NCBI GenBank assembly: GCA_003554115.1
Contig: PWFE01000157.1
Location: 1-23,183 of the forward strand
Origin: Haloferacaceae archaeon
Lineage (GTDB): Archaea > Halobacteriota > Halobacteria > Halobacteriales > Haloferacaceae
Length of the DNA: 23,183 nucleotides
Direction: 5' to 3'
The notes under the pieces were generated by a model that saw only the letters and a program-made list of their open reading frames with translations, was not told where the DNA came from and made no database searches. Made by a program: the position numbers and the translations under genes. This document shows, one piece after another, positions 13,590 through 21,201 of this stretch (the stretch's first letter is position 1; every line of letters starts with the position of its first letter).

Positions 13590-15755
13590 ATGCCGTTCAC
13601 CACCGATTTCCTAGACGACGGCCGTATTCTGGAGTGGAAGGCTACTCCCGACGGTGCTGTCGCGATCGAACTCGATGACTACAACCCCCGCTTCTACGTC
13701 GCCAGTCGTGATCCCAACACCGACCTCGATCTCACGACACTCCAGTCGATGTACGCCCAGCACCCGGATGTCGTTGCGACCGAGATGGTTTCACGGAGGC
13801 CCAGCTTTCGACGGGATGAAGAGGCCGTTCTCGCGGTTGATGTCGCCCACATCGACCGCGTCACTCCACTCGCTCGGCAAGCGCGCCAGCTGTCGGAGTA
13901 TCCAGCCGGAGATCTCGCCTGTTTCAACGTCGACTTCTCGCGGGAATTCCGGTACTGTCTGGAGACCGGTATCGATCCGACGCCGGCGAGCGAGCTGTCG
14001 ACGCTCCAGCTCGACGTCCCGGTGACTGAAACGAGCAACGACATCTACGGGGAGCTGGCCGTAGCCGGCGACACCGTCACCGGCTCGACAACAGATATCC
14101 TGACCGCCGTCCAAGAGGCGCTCGACGCACATGATCCGGATTTATTAGTCTGCTCAACCAGCGAGATCGTCCCGACGCTGTACGAGATGGCGACGAACAC
14201 CAGCGTTGACGACTTCTCGCTAAGCCGGTGGTCTGACATCGATTACCAGCAACTAGCGAGCCGGTCGACGTACTCGAGCTACGGCCGCGTCGGCCACTCG
14301 CCGGCGCGGTACAACGTCCCCGGCCGGGCGATCATCGACGAGTCGAACACGTTCTTCTACGGGGAGACGAACCTCGACGGCGTCCTCGACCTCGTGTCGC
14401 GGTCGAAAAAGCCCGTCCAGGAGCTCGCGTGGGCGTCGATCGGGAACGTTCTCACCGCCATCCAGATTTGCGAGGCCCACGACCGCGGTGTCCTCGTCCC
14501 GTGGAACTCCTGGCGCCACGAGTTCTACAAGCCGATGGGGACGCTCCACGACGCCGACCGCGGCGGCTTCATCTTCGCACCCGAGGTCGGCCTCCACGAG
14601 AACGTCCACGAACTCGACTTCTCCTCGTTGTACCCGAACATCATCTGTACCCGGAACGTCTCGCCGGACGTCATCCGGTGTAGCTGCCACAGCGACCGCG
14701 ACGACGTCCCCGACCTCGGATACTCGATCTGCGACGACCGGGGCTACCTCGTCGACGTGCTACAGCCGATCATCGACGCTCGCGACGAGATCAAGGCGGC
14801 CATCCGTCGCGAGAAGGAACGGGACGACCCCGACGAGGACCGACTGGCGGAACTCGAGGGGCGGTCGGGAGCGCTGAAGTGGATCCTCGTCGCCTGCTTC
14901 GGGTATCAGGGTTTCAGCAACGCGAAGTTCGGCCGCATCGAGTGCCACGATGCAATTAACGCGTTCGCTCGCGAGATCCTACTAACGGCGAAACAGCGGC
15001 TGGAGGCCGGCGGCTGGCGCGTCGTCCACGGCATCGTTGACTCCATCTGGGTGACTCCGGACCCTGACGTCGACGACGAGGACCGCGAAGACCTCAAAGC
15101 ACTCGCAACGGCAATCACAGAAGAGGTCGAGATCCAGCTCGAACACGAAGCCCACTACGACTGGGTGGCGTTCGTGCCGCAGCGCGAGAGCGACGCCGGC
15201 GCGTTGACGAAGTACTTCGGGAAGGTCGCTGGCGACGACGATTTCAAGATACGCGGTATCGAAGCTCGGCAGCGCTCGACCCCACCATTCATCGAGGACG
15301 TCCAGCGGGACTGTCTCGAACGGCTCGACGCGACTCGATCTCCGGACGGTGTACTCGACTGTCTTCAGGACGCAATCAAGCGCCTCCACGCTGGAACGGT
15401 GCCGGTCGAGCAGCTCGTCGAACGGAATCGTGTCTCCAAGCCGCTGGAAGGGTACACGCAGAACACCCAGAACGTGGCGGCGCTGAAGCGGGCTCGGGCT
15501 CAGGACCTCGCCATCCATCCGGGACAGGACATCGAGTACGTGGTCGTCGACGACAAGAAGAGTTCGCCAGAGCGGGTCGCGTTGGCCCACGAAGAGATAA
15601 AGTCGTACGATGCGTCGTACTACGAACCGCAACTCGTCAGAGCTGTCGAGAGTGTGCTGGCACCGCTTGGCTGGGATCGGACGGAGATTCGTCGAGAACT
15701 CACGGAGACGCGGGTCCGGGAGTTGACGGCCTACACGAACACAAACTCGAAGTAG
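13590..15755 (+). CDS. polB2: Family B DNA polymerase, PolB2 type, with degenerate exonuclease and variant motif C
   Basis: 721 residues, clearly shorter than replicative archaeal PolB. Motif A is ELDFSSLYPN with D343. Motif B is K430 WILVACFGYQG. Motif C is HGIVDSIWV with D484, where most family B enzymes have DTDS: the catalytic second Asp is kept and the first is replaced by Ile. The N-terminal exonuclease fold seems inactive. Exo I has LQLDVP (D142, no following Glu), and the Exo II (CSTSEIVPTLYE) and Exo III positions lack the expected Asp residues. PolB2-type genes of this kind occur on haloarchaeal megaplasmids (for example in Halobacterium). Possible roles are plasmid replication, translesion or repair synthesis, or a structural role. 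It stands alone between an inverted-repeat site and two unknown genes. Confidence 0.85.
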   Translation: MPFTTDFLDDGRILEWKATPDGAVAIELDDYNPRFYVASRDPNTDLDLTTLQSMYAQHPDVVATEMVSRRPSFRRDEEAVLAVDVAHIDRVTPLARQARQLSEYPAGDLACFNVDFSREFRYCLETGIDPTPASELSTLQLDVPVTETSNDIYGELAVAGDTVTGSTTDILTAVQEALDAHDPDLLVCSTSEIVPTLYEMATNTSVDDFSLSRWSDIDYQQLASRSTYSSYGRVGHSPARYNVPGRAIIDESNTFFYGETNLDGVLDLVSRSKKPVQELAWASIGNVLTAIQICEAHDRGVLVPWNSWRHEFYKPMGTLHDADRGGFIFAPEVGLHENVHELDFSSLYPNIICTRNVSPDVIRCSCHSDRDDVPDLGYSICDDRGYLVDVLQPIIDARDEIKAAIRREKERDDPDEDRLAELEGRSGALKWILVACFGYQGFSNAKFGRIECHDAINAFAREILLTAKQRLEAGGWRVVHGIVDSIWVTPDPDVDDEDREDLKALATAITEEVEIQLEHEAHYDWVAFVPQRESDAGALTKYFGKVAGDDDFKIRGIEARQRSTPPFIEDVQRDCLERLDATRSPDGVLDCLQDAIKRLHAGTVPVEQLVERNRVSKPLEGYTQNTQNVAALKRARAQDLAIHPGQDIEYVVVDDKKSSPERVALAHEEIKSYDASYYEPQLVRAVESVLAPLGWDRTEIRRELTETRVRELTAYTNTNSK

Positions 15756-15923
15756 ATAATCGAAAAAATATATCGCGGGTTGGGCTCCTCTCTAAAGGAC
15801 TCATACTTTGAGATTTTGGCACCTTGGCTGGAGGGGTCGGGCGCAAGAGCAATAATATTAAAAGTCTTCGCTCAGCTTCACTCGAAATGGCTCTAGTAAG
15901 CGTAAAGCCGCTCATGGGGGTTG

Positions 15924-15929
15924 TTTATA
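15924..15929 (+). promoter_or_regulatory. TATA element of the 15951-16641 gene pair
   Basis: TTTATA lies 22-27 bases before the ATG at 15951, consistent with a leaderless transcript. The 195-base gap after polB2 otherwise holds an AT-rich stretch at 15763-15775 that could end the polB2 transcript, and no gene. Confidence 0.45.
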
Positions 15930-15950
15930 CACCCCGTCAAATGGGTATAT

Positions 15951-16337
15951 ATGGGACTTGGCGACCTCGTAGACTTCGACCCGTGGGACGAACCGGACGA
16001 AGAAGACTATCGTGCGGTAGACGAGAACCTCTTGACAACACTACTTGTGAGTCAGGTTGACGGTCTTCGTCCGGTTGAGGCATCAGTTGAGTTCACCGAC
16101 ATCCGGCAAACTGCCCGGTGGTACTTAGCGTTCGAAATCGATGGATGGGAATCACGACGTCGGAAGTTCGCGCAGAAAAAAGTCGCTCAGCAGAGCGCTA
16201 AGAAGCTCTCGGCGGTTCAGGGTAAAGTCCGGGATGTCTATGCGGCCAAGGCTGGCCGAAAGTCAGCTCAAGAGCTATTCGAAGAGGATCTCGAGGCCAT
16301 AGAACAGGCTTATCAGAGTCACCTTAACGCCCAATAG
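15951..16337 (+). CDS. Uncharacterised acidic/helical protein
   Basis: 128 residues. Begins MGLGDLVDFDPWDEPDEEDY, an acidic head, then a short strand-containing segment (ASVEFTDIRQTARWYLAFEIDGW). It ends in a long, charged, probably coiled-coil helix rich in Lys, Arg, Ala and Gln (about 70-125, RRRKFAQKKVAQQSAKKLS onward). I chose the ATG at 15951 for the TATA spacing; a TTG at 15921 would add ten residues encoded by the promoter. I recognise no family. Its place between polB2 and orc1 with the next gene 7 bases away suggests a plasmid-maintenance operon, but this is context only. Confidence 0.6.
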   Translation: MGLGDLVDFDPWDEPDEEDYRAVDENLLTTLLVSQVDGLRPVEASVEFTDIRQTARWYLAFEIDGWESRRRKFAQKKVAQQSAKKLSAVQGKVRDVYAAKAGRKSAQELFEEDLEAIEQAYQSHLNAQ

Positions 16338-16344
16338 CACAACT

Positions 16345-16641
16345 ATGTCCACAGATACCAGCCGAGGATCCAAGGAACGGGCTCATCGCGAGGCACAAGA
16401 GCGAGATCTTCGTGAGTACTTCAGTCGTGGAGAGATGATCGAAGTTTACATCCAGACACCAACAAGTGAAAACGGTGGAGAAGAAGCCGTCGCAGTCTAC
16501 TCGCGTAATCCAGTCCAAGATGCACGCGTGTTCATCGATCCGGGTCCGCACAAGCTTCATCGAGGCTGCTGCGTACGGTGCCGGATTCGCTACTGTGCCA
16601 ACAATTTCCTGAAAGCGCTTGCTGTCTACCGGGTTGACTAG
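16345..16641 (+). CDS. Uncharacterised small protein
   Basis: 98 residues, starting 7 bases after the preceding gene, so cotranscribed. A charged N-terminal helix (RGSKERAHREAQERDLREYFSRGE) is followed by a beta-rich domain: MIEVYIQTPT, EEAVAVYSRNPVQDARVFIDPG, then HRGCCVRCRIRYCANNFLKALAVYRV. Four cysteines lie in GCCVRCRIRYC, and a metal site or OB-like nucleic-acid-binding fold is possible. No family is recognised. Confidence 0.6.
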   Translation: MSTDTSRGSKERAHREAQERDLREYFSRGEMIEVYIQTPTSENGGEEAVAVYSRNPVQDARVFIDPGPHKLHRGCCVRCRIRYCANNFLKALAVYRVD

Positions 16642-16740
16642 TTCAGCTCAATTTCGATAACTCACCTACCGATTCAGCTGCTGAAGAAATACCCACAGAT
16701 TGATCTCGGAATTGACGGCGTTCGCGAACACGGAGAGCGA

Positions 16741-16782
16741 TTAACCAACACAAGACCCGTTTGGAGTGGGTTTGTTGGTTAA
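16741..16782. repeat. Inverted repeat site B (TTAACCAACA family)
   Basis: TTAACCAACA at 16741-16750 and TGTTGGTTAA at 16773-16782, with a 22-base spacer (the other two copies have 21). It directly borders the left origin cluster, 18 bases from the first inverted origin repeat. It may bind a replication or partition regulator. Confidence 0.85.
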
Positions 16783-16800
16783 CCACGGCCCCCACGAAGT

Positions 16801-17484
16801 CTAACCCCCACACCCCGTGTGCGAGATGAAATCAGGAAAACGGCGGGAGGGGGTGATCGAGAAGAGAGACCTCGAGACACCTGAAATCCACGATATCACG
16901 GAGAAGAGGACGCAGAGATAACGATATCGGAATGAGCTATGTTACAGGGAAACCTTTACATAGCTACTCTGTCAACCAGAGCCGTATTGGAACTAGGGTC
17001 GGTCGAAACGAAACGATACGTTTCGTGACACAACCGAACTCGTCCGTGGCGTTACTCCCCTGTGATCTGGGCGTTATCATCTGTTTTACGTCTTCTCGTG
17101 GGCTCTCTGGACAAATCCCGTGTTCCTTGATTGATTCGTTCCCGCCTACCCTCTCGTCAATTTCATATCGCACACGGGGTGTGGGGGTAACCCCCTGGCG
17201 AGATATCGTCCCACACGGGATTGTCGAGAGATATGCTCGGTACTATTCGGATTGAGATCACGTCTGATGTTTCATCTTGCAGACGGGGGGTGCCTCCGCC
17301 GAGGTCTTCTGCACCGCCTCGGCATCGACGGCTGTTCGATGAGTTTTCCGTGAATTCATATCGCACACGGGGGGCTATTACACCTAATTGACTTCGCCCG
17401 CGGTCACGGAGTTATACCGACACCCTCCTCCTATATCCTCTCTATCGACCGAATTCGACTGATTTAACCTCGCACACGGTACCC
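16801..17484. repeat. Left origin-recognition-box cluster (5 elements)
   Basis: Elements share the core TTCAT-x-TCGCACACGGGG followed by a G-rich tail. L1 is 16801-16833 on the minus strand. L2 is 17161-17190 on the plus strand, an inverted near-copy of L1 with 28 of 30 bases the same. L3 is 17270-17294 (degenerate, GCAGACGGGG). L4 is 17354-17376. L5 is 17463-17484 (CGCACACGGTACCC, without the G tail). The G-string end is characteristic of haloarchaeal ORBs bound by Orc1/Cdc6. L5 abuts the orc1 TATA region, so Orc1 may repress its own gene. An open frame across 16932-17255 runs through these repeats and is not a gene. Confidence 0.85.
17008..17026. repeat. Perfect palindrome within the left origin region
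   Basis: ACGAAACG (17008-17015) and CGTTTCGT (17019-17026) form 8-bp arms around a 3-base centre. It lies between L1 and L2 in an otherwise gene-free stretch. It could be a protein site or a cruciform. It does not resemble the origin repeats. Confidence 0.5.
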
Positions 17485-17500
17485 ATATTTATTTATAGTT
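17485..17500 (+). promoter_or_regulatory. AT-rich orc1 promoter / possible unwinding element
   Basis: An A/T run (ATATTTATTTATAG) lies 20-35 bases before the orc1 ATG and directly after origin repeat L5. It fits the TATA position for a leaderless orc1 mRNA. It is also the most AT-rich stretch beside the left repeats, so it could serve as a duplex-unwinding site. The two roles cannot be separated from sequence. Confidence 0.45.
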
Positions 17501-17519
17501 TCGACCTAACTGCGAAAAC

Positions 17520-18866
17520 ATGGCTGACGGCGACGATCAACAATCCCTCTCACAATCTATCAAAGGCCGTCTTCAGGAGGGCGTTCAGAACTCTGTTTTT
17601 CAAGATAAAGGACTTCTCGACCCGGATGCCGTCATCGACGAGGATCGAATTGTTGGTCGTGATGACCAGCTTGATGATATTATCACCTACCTGCGACCGA
17701 CACTGCAGGGGAATCGTCCACCCAATATGCTCCTCTACGGGCCGTCGGGCACCGGGAAGTCACTCATCATCAATGCGGTCTGTCAGCAGGTCCTCGAACT
17801 CGCGAACTCGCAGGGAGATCGGTTTGGCGTCATCAAAATCAACTGCCAGACGATCAAATCGCACGACCGAGCTGTCTATCGCCTCGTGAAGAACGCGGCC
17901 GAAGAAGCGGGCGTTGATGTCGGCGTCCCCGAGAGCGGTATCTCGACTGATCAGAAGCTCGATCGGTTCTACGAGATTCTGAGCAACAACTTCGACTCGG
18001 TTATCATAATCCTCGACGAGGTCGATCTCCTGGTTGGTCGGCAACGCGATCCGAACGACGAGCCGGCGTATTCGAAACTGCTCTACCAGCTGTCTCGAGC
18101 GTCCCAGCTTGGTCGCATCGAGGGCCATGTATCCGTCGCCGCGCTCACGAACGACCCTCGATTTATGGAGGATATCGATGGGCGGGCGGAGAGTTCGTTT
18201 AATCCGCAGGACGTCGTCTTCCCCGACTACGACGCGAATCAACTGCAGTCGATTCTCGAACGTCGTCGCGACGCGTACCAGGACGATGTCCTCGAGGATG
18301 GAATCATTCCGCTCAGTGCTGCATTCGCTGCTCAGGATCACGGTGACGCGCGGAAGGCAATCGATCTGTTCCGGAAAGCGGGTGAAATCGCTGACCGGGG
18401 TGGAAAAGATACGGTTCGTGAAGAGCACGTTCGCGATGCCCAGAAGGAAGCCGAACGGGACCGGACGCTGACCCAGATGCAGGGCCTCTCGACGCAAAAG
18501 AAGCTCTCGCTCTACGCAACCGCGATCGTCCCCGTTTATTCGCAGCGCAACCTGAACGCTGTCCCCAGTACGGTTGCCTACCGAGTGTACCAGTACCTCA
18601 CCGACCTCTTGGATGCCGATGAAAAATCGCGCGACTCCTATCTGCGATATATGAATGAAGCTGAGACCTACAATTTCGTCACGTCGGAGAAACGGGGGCG
18701 GGGGTACGGTAGTGGTGTCCACAAGGAATACACCTTTGTTGACGATCCGGAAGTGGTCGCCGAGACCCTCCAGACTGACTTCCGTCTCGAGGATGCTGAA
18801 CACGAAGAGGATCTCGTCAAATCCGTTGTCAACGCGCAGATAGACGATTTCTTCGAGGGGAACTGA
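17520..18866 (+). CDS. orc1: Orc1/Cdc6 replication initiator
   Basis: 448 residues. The AAA+ ATPase loads the replicative helicase at its cognate origin. Seen: Walker A GPSGTGKS (74-81), Walker B IIILDEVDLL with D166 and E167, sensor 1 ALTNDPRF with N211, the arginine-finger region DGRAESSF, sensor 2 GDARKAIDLFRKAGE near residue 275, and a C-terminal winged helix (about 330-448) ending with VVNAQIDDFFEG. Length is normal for the family. It sits between two clusters of origin repeats, the usual arrangement for a dedicated initiator with its own origin. All ATPase motifs are intact, so it is expected to be active. Confidence 0.95.
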   Translation: MADGDDQQSLSQSIKGRLQEGVQNSVFQDKGLLDPDAVIDEDRIVGRDDQLDDIITYLRPTLQGNRPPNMLLYGPSGTGKSLIINAVCQQVLELANSQGDRFGVIKINCQTIKSHDRAVYRLVKNAAEEAGVDVGVPESGISTDQKLDRFYEILSNNFDSVIIILDEVDLLVGRQRDPNDEPAYSKLLYQLSRASQLGRIEGHVSVAALTNDPRFMEDIDGRAESSFNPQDVVFPDYDANQLQSILERRRDAYQDDVLEDGIIPLSAAFAAQDHGDARKAIDLFRKAGEIADRGGKDTVREEHVRDAQKEAERDRTLTQMQGLSTQKKLSLYATAIVPVYSQRNLNAVPSTVAYRVYQYLTDLLDADEKSRDSYLRYMNEAETYNFVTSEKRGRGYGSGVHKEYTFVDDPEVVAETLQTDFRLEDAEHEEDLVKSVVNAQIDDFFEGN

Positions 18867-18894
18867 CGCCAAGAATCCCCGACGCCCCCACCGA

Positions 18895-19531
18895 ATTCAT
18901 ATCGCACACGGGGGGTGGTTCCGGGAAGTGTGTTGTTAGAATGACTAGATATGTCTGACAACAGTACGCAAGATTTCATTTCGCACACGGGGTGTCCCTC
19001 CCTTCGACTCATCAGTCAATTCATCTCTCACACGGGGTCCCCTTAGGAGAAGAGCGGATTCATTTCGCACACGGGGGGTGGCATTCCACCGCTATCTGCT
19101 AGTTCACTTCGGAGGTGAACTTCCGCTTAGTTCAGATGAACTTGTGTGGCTGTTCTGATTGACTATCAACCCGTTTCCGTTTTCTCCTCTCAATAATTAG
19201 TCACAGCTGTCGGAGCAGTATTTCAGTTCCCCAAAGCCGACGTAAGAGCGATAAATATCCACAATAGCCCCTATTTACACTTCGAACACGGGGTATGTAG
19301 ATTTAGAACTTATCAGCGAATACACTCGTGACGAGGGGTGTGGTGTGGTCGGAGCGAACGCAATCAATCCGAAGAATACCTTCTCCCCTGTTACTTGTTC
19401 AAACCCGCATTTTCTGGCGGCTTTCACTCTTGACGAGGGGTGTGTAACTTCTCCCAATACCATTCAATGACCTCGATTTTTGGGAATCGGGGCCAAGCCC
19501 TCTCCCAATTCACTTCGCACATGGGGTGTTG
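18895..19531 (+). repeat. Right origin-recognition-box cluster, class I (8 elements)
   Basis: All elements point the same way. R1 18895-18920, R2 18974-18997, R3 19018-19042 and R4 19058-19082 keep the TTCAT-x-TC-x-CACACGGGG core. R5 19274-19297 (CGAACACGGGG) and R8 19507-19531 (CGCACATGGGG) vary by a few bases. R6 19319-19342 and R7 19422-19446 share a TGACGAGGGGTGTG variant. The gap 19083-19273 has no element and no gene. Gradual divergence away from orc1 suggests repeat amplification followed by decay or retuning of affinity. Confidence 0.8.
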
Positions 19532-19604
19532 ACGCGTACAGTCAAACTGTATTTTTTGCTACGACTGAATGTCCATCATCACTACTGATGAGATCGTTAT
19601 CGAG

Positions 19605-19768
19605 AAACGACGGAAACACGGGGTGGGTGATCCGAGGTCGTCTTCTACTCCCAATAATCGACTTTGGCCGGGTGACGAAACGACGGAAACGTGGGGGGTG
19701 TGGTCCCCTCGATCGTGGCTGCGTTCCCTCCACCGACCTCCAGTTACGACGGAAACGTGGGGTGGGTA
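19605..19768 (+). repeat. Right origin repeat cluster, class II (ACGACGGAAAC type, 3 elements)
   Basis: R9 19605-19629, R10 19678-19703 and R11 19744-19768 share ACGACGGAAAC followed by ACGGGG or GTGGGG and a GGGTG tail. They keep the G-string half of the origin repeat but replace the TTCAT-TCGCAC half with a different sequence. Their spacing is about 66-73 bases. They may bind a second protein or form a lower-affinity ORB class. Confidence 0.75.
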
Positions 19769-19806
19769 TCTTTTCTCCGAGTGTTACCTGTTTGGACTGA
19801 CCGGAC

Positions 19807-19863
19807 CCATTCACACTGAGGGGTGTGGGGTGGGTTGAACCCATTCACACTCTGGGGGGTGTC
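19807..19863 (+). repeat. Right origin repeat cluster, class III (CCATTCACACT type, 2 elements)
   Basis: R12 19807-19837 (CCATTCACACTGAGGGGTGTG) and R13 19840-19863 share CCATTCACACT plus a G-rich end. They are almost adjacent and are the last elements before the DUF6788-like gene. They form the most diverged class. The G-rich strand of R12 could also form a G-quadruplex-like structure. Confidence 0.65.
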
Positions 19864-19918
19864 CTCTGCTACGCTACTAATTGCGCTTGACAAACCTCCG
19901 GCTACGGTTCACCACCGT

Positions 19919-20242
19919 CTACTCGTCGGGACTGACGGGGCCTTTATACTGGGAACGCACTTTTTCGCCTTCTCGCCACTGCCAGTAGTAGTAGCGGTTG
20001 TCGTTAATCTCCTTGATCGTGATCGTGGCCTTCGCCGGGACATCGTCCGGCAGATCGTCGGGACGTTCTTCGATTTCGCTTTCATCTGAGTCCTCTTCGA
20101 GACGTGCCTCGCGAGCTTTGTGCTCAGCTAGCTCTTCAGCGTAGCGGGCAACGTGCTGGAGCTGCTCAGAAGAGGACTCGTTGAGCGTATTGACGAGGTC
20201 TGTCGGGAGTTCCGCCGGCGGCGTCGGTGGCTCGTAGGACAT
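19919..20242 (-). CDS. DUF6788-like small protein
   Basis: 107 residues. N-terminal helical part (LPTDLVNTLNESSSEQLQHVARYAEELAEHKAREARLEED), an acidic linker, then a beta-rich end with NDNRYYYWQWREGEKVRSQYKGPV. The YYYWQWREG-KV-S-Y-GPV block is typical of the haloarchaeal DUF6788 family found on plasmids and viruses, of unknown function. I chose MSYEPPTPP as the start; a longer version would read through the inverted repeat at 20259-20299. That repeat spans 17-57 bases upstream and covers the promoter, so this gene looks directly regulated by whatever binds it, possibly itself. Confidence 0.7.
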   Translation of the reverse strand: MSYEPPTPPAELPTDLVNTLNESSSEQLQHVARYAEELAEHKAREARLEEDSDESEIEERPDDLPDDVPAKATITIKEINDNRYYYWQWREGEKVRSQYKGPVSPDE

Positions 20243-20258
20243 CAGCGGTCGCCTCGTG

Positions 20259-20299
20259 TTAACCAACAAAGGCCGCATCGGCATAGATTTGTTGGTTAA
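20259..20299. repeat. Inverted repeat site C (TTAACCAACA family), operator over the DUF6788-like promoter
   Basis: The best of the three copies: 12-bp perfect arms TTAACCAACAAA (20259-20270) and TTTGTTGGTTAA (20288-20299). Outer 10-bp arms and the 21-base spacing match site A. The distal arm overlaps TTATTAA, a TATA-like sequence for the gene starting at 20242, so binding should control transcription. Confidence 0.85.
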
Positions 20300-20331
20300 T
20301 AAGATATCGCTCCGTCACGGCCTGAAGAGTA

Positions 20332-20349
20332 TGAATAGCAAGCTATTCA
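20332..20349. repeat. Perfect short palindrome
   Basis: TGAATAGC and GCTATTCA (8-bp arms, 2-base centre) lie between the winged-helix gene and site C. On the minus strand a TTTTT run precedes it. It may be an operator or a transcript-end hairpin. The rest of 20300-20461 contains no gene. Confidence 0.45.
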
Positions 20350-20409
20350 AAAATAGCAACCCGGGAACGCTGCCGATGTCAAACCAACGGCAATCAATTA
20401 CACCTCACC

Positions 20410-20428
20410 GAGGAGGAGGAGGAGGAGG
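20410..20428. repeat. GAG trinucleotide repeat
   Basis: Six GAG units plus one base in non-coding DNA about 34 bases beyond the stop of the winged-helix gene. It is a simple-sequence tract prone to slippage, with no evident role. Confidence 0.7.
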
Positions 20429-20461
20429 TCGATAACTCAATTGGTGCTGTGAAACTCACGA

Positions 20462-21130
20462 CTATTCTCTCTCTGACTCACGGTAGGAAACGTCGAGATC
20501 GAGATCGTCGTACATGCGATCGAGCATAGCGAGTGCTGACTGAAACGTCGCATAATGCTTCCGCATGAACTCTATCGTCTCGCGCCGAGAGATGACTGGA
20601 TATCCTTCGACGTGGTCGGGGTTGAGCACCGAACGCTCGTTGAGGACGACTTGGAGAGGACCTTCAAACGAGTCCTCCGGTTGTCGCTCAAATCCTGTTG
20701 GGATTCCAAACCGTTCGAAAAAACGCTGCCAGGCGTCGATGTCCTTCTCAAGGACGGCAAGAAAGAGCGGGTAGTCTCCGGGCTCGCGACCAACCTGATA
20801 GCCCCCTTGGGTCCACACGTAGACGGCGTCCACCTGTGTAAAGGCGAAGGGCCAGTCACCGAACTGTGGGAGTACGTACGCCTCTTCGATGGACGGTGGA
20901 TTCACGGCGGCACTCGTGGCCAGCAGGTCTCGTGCCGCCTTACGGACGCGATCGTCGGTCACGAACAGTCCATCATCATATCGAAGATACCCTGCATCCT
21001 CTAGTTGATTGACTGCTTGTCGAACCGTTTCGTAGGGGGTGTGGAGATGTTGGGCTACCGTTCGGATCGAATCTCCAGGATTGACTGCGAGCAACACTCT
21101 AACAGCAGTCTCATCAAACGGTTCGTACAT
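20462..21130 (-). CDS. Winged-helix protein with a conserved-looking C-terminal domain
   Basis: 222 residues. An N-terminal winged helix-turn-helix (about 1-60): ETAVRVLLAVNPGDSIRTVAQHLHTPYETVRQAVNQLEDAGYLRYDDGLFVTD. The C-terminal domain (about 80-215) has a YPLFLAVLEKDIDAWQRFFERFGIPTGFER segment and a helical end with an IEFMRKHYATFQSALAMLDRMYDDLDLD stretch. The architecture recalls haloarchaeal regulators and antitoxin-like proteins paired with nucleotidyltransferases, but no partner toxin is next to it. The palindrome 21138-21155 is right at its start, suggesting self-repression. Function beyond DNA binding is unknown. Confidence 0.7.
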   Translation of the reverse strand: MYEPFDETAVRVLLAVNPGDSIRTVAQHLHTPYETVRQAVNQLEDAGYLRYDDGLFVTDDRVRKAARDLLATSAAVNPPSIEEAYVLPQFGDWPFAFTQVDAVYVWTQGGYQVGREPGDYPLFLAVLEKDIDAWQRFFERFGIPTGFERQPEDSFEGPLQVVLNERSVLNPDHVEGYPVISRRETIEFMRKHYATFQSALAMLDRMYDDLDLDVSYRESERE

Positions 21131-21137
21131 CTAATAA

Positions 21138-21155
21138 TTACCAATATTGTGGTAA
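21138..21155. promoter_or_regulatory. Palindromic operator at the winged-helix gene start
   Basis: TTACCA (21138-21143) and TGGTAA (21150-21155) flank a 6-base centre, with an inner CAATATTG that is itself palindromic. It lies 7-25 bases before the ATG at 21130, where a bound protein would block initiation. Autoregulation by the encoded winged-helix protein is the simplest reading. Confidence 0.55.
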
Positions 21156-21186
21156 CAGTCAAATAGATTACTACACTTTCGGCTAT

Positions 21187-21201
21187 GCCGTTCTGAACGG
21201 C
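21187..21201 (-). terminator. Stem-loop directly after the 21495-21202 gene
   Basis: GCCGTTC and GAACGGC form a 7-bp GC-rich hairpin with a single-base centre, starting on the base after the TAG stop. There is no T-tract, so it may be an mRNA 3'-end stabiliser or a palindromic binding site rather than a classical terminator. Confidence 0.4.

Noticed and set aside
16932..17255. 107-residue plus-strand open frame in the left origin region
   Set aside because: It runs through origin repeat L2 and the palindrome at 17008-17026, lacks haloarchaeal codon bias and has no recognisable motif.
19480..19844. Open frames of about 90-106 residues across the right origin array
   Set aside because: They are translations of the repeats; the repeated peptides reflect repeated DNA rather than a protein.
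16801..19863. The regular repeats as a CRISPR array
   Set aside because: Spacing is irregular, repeats vary, one is inverted, and they flank orc1 with G-rich tails typical of origin boxes. No cas gene is present.
20332..20349. Palindrome as an insertion-sequence terminal repeat or target duplication
   Set aside because: No transposase, matching distant copy or flanking duplication is present in the window.
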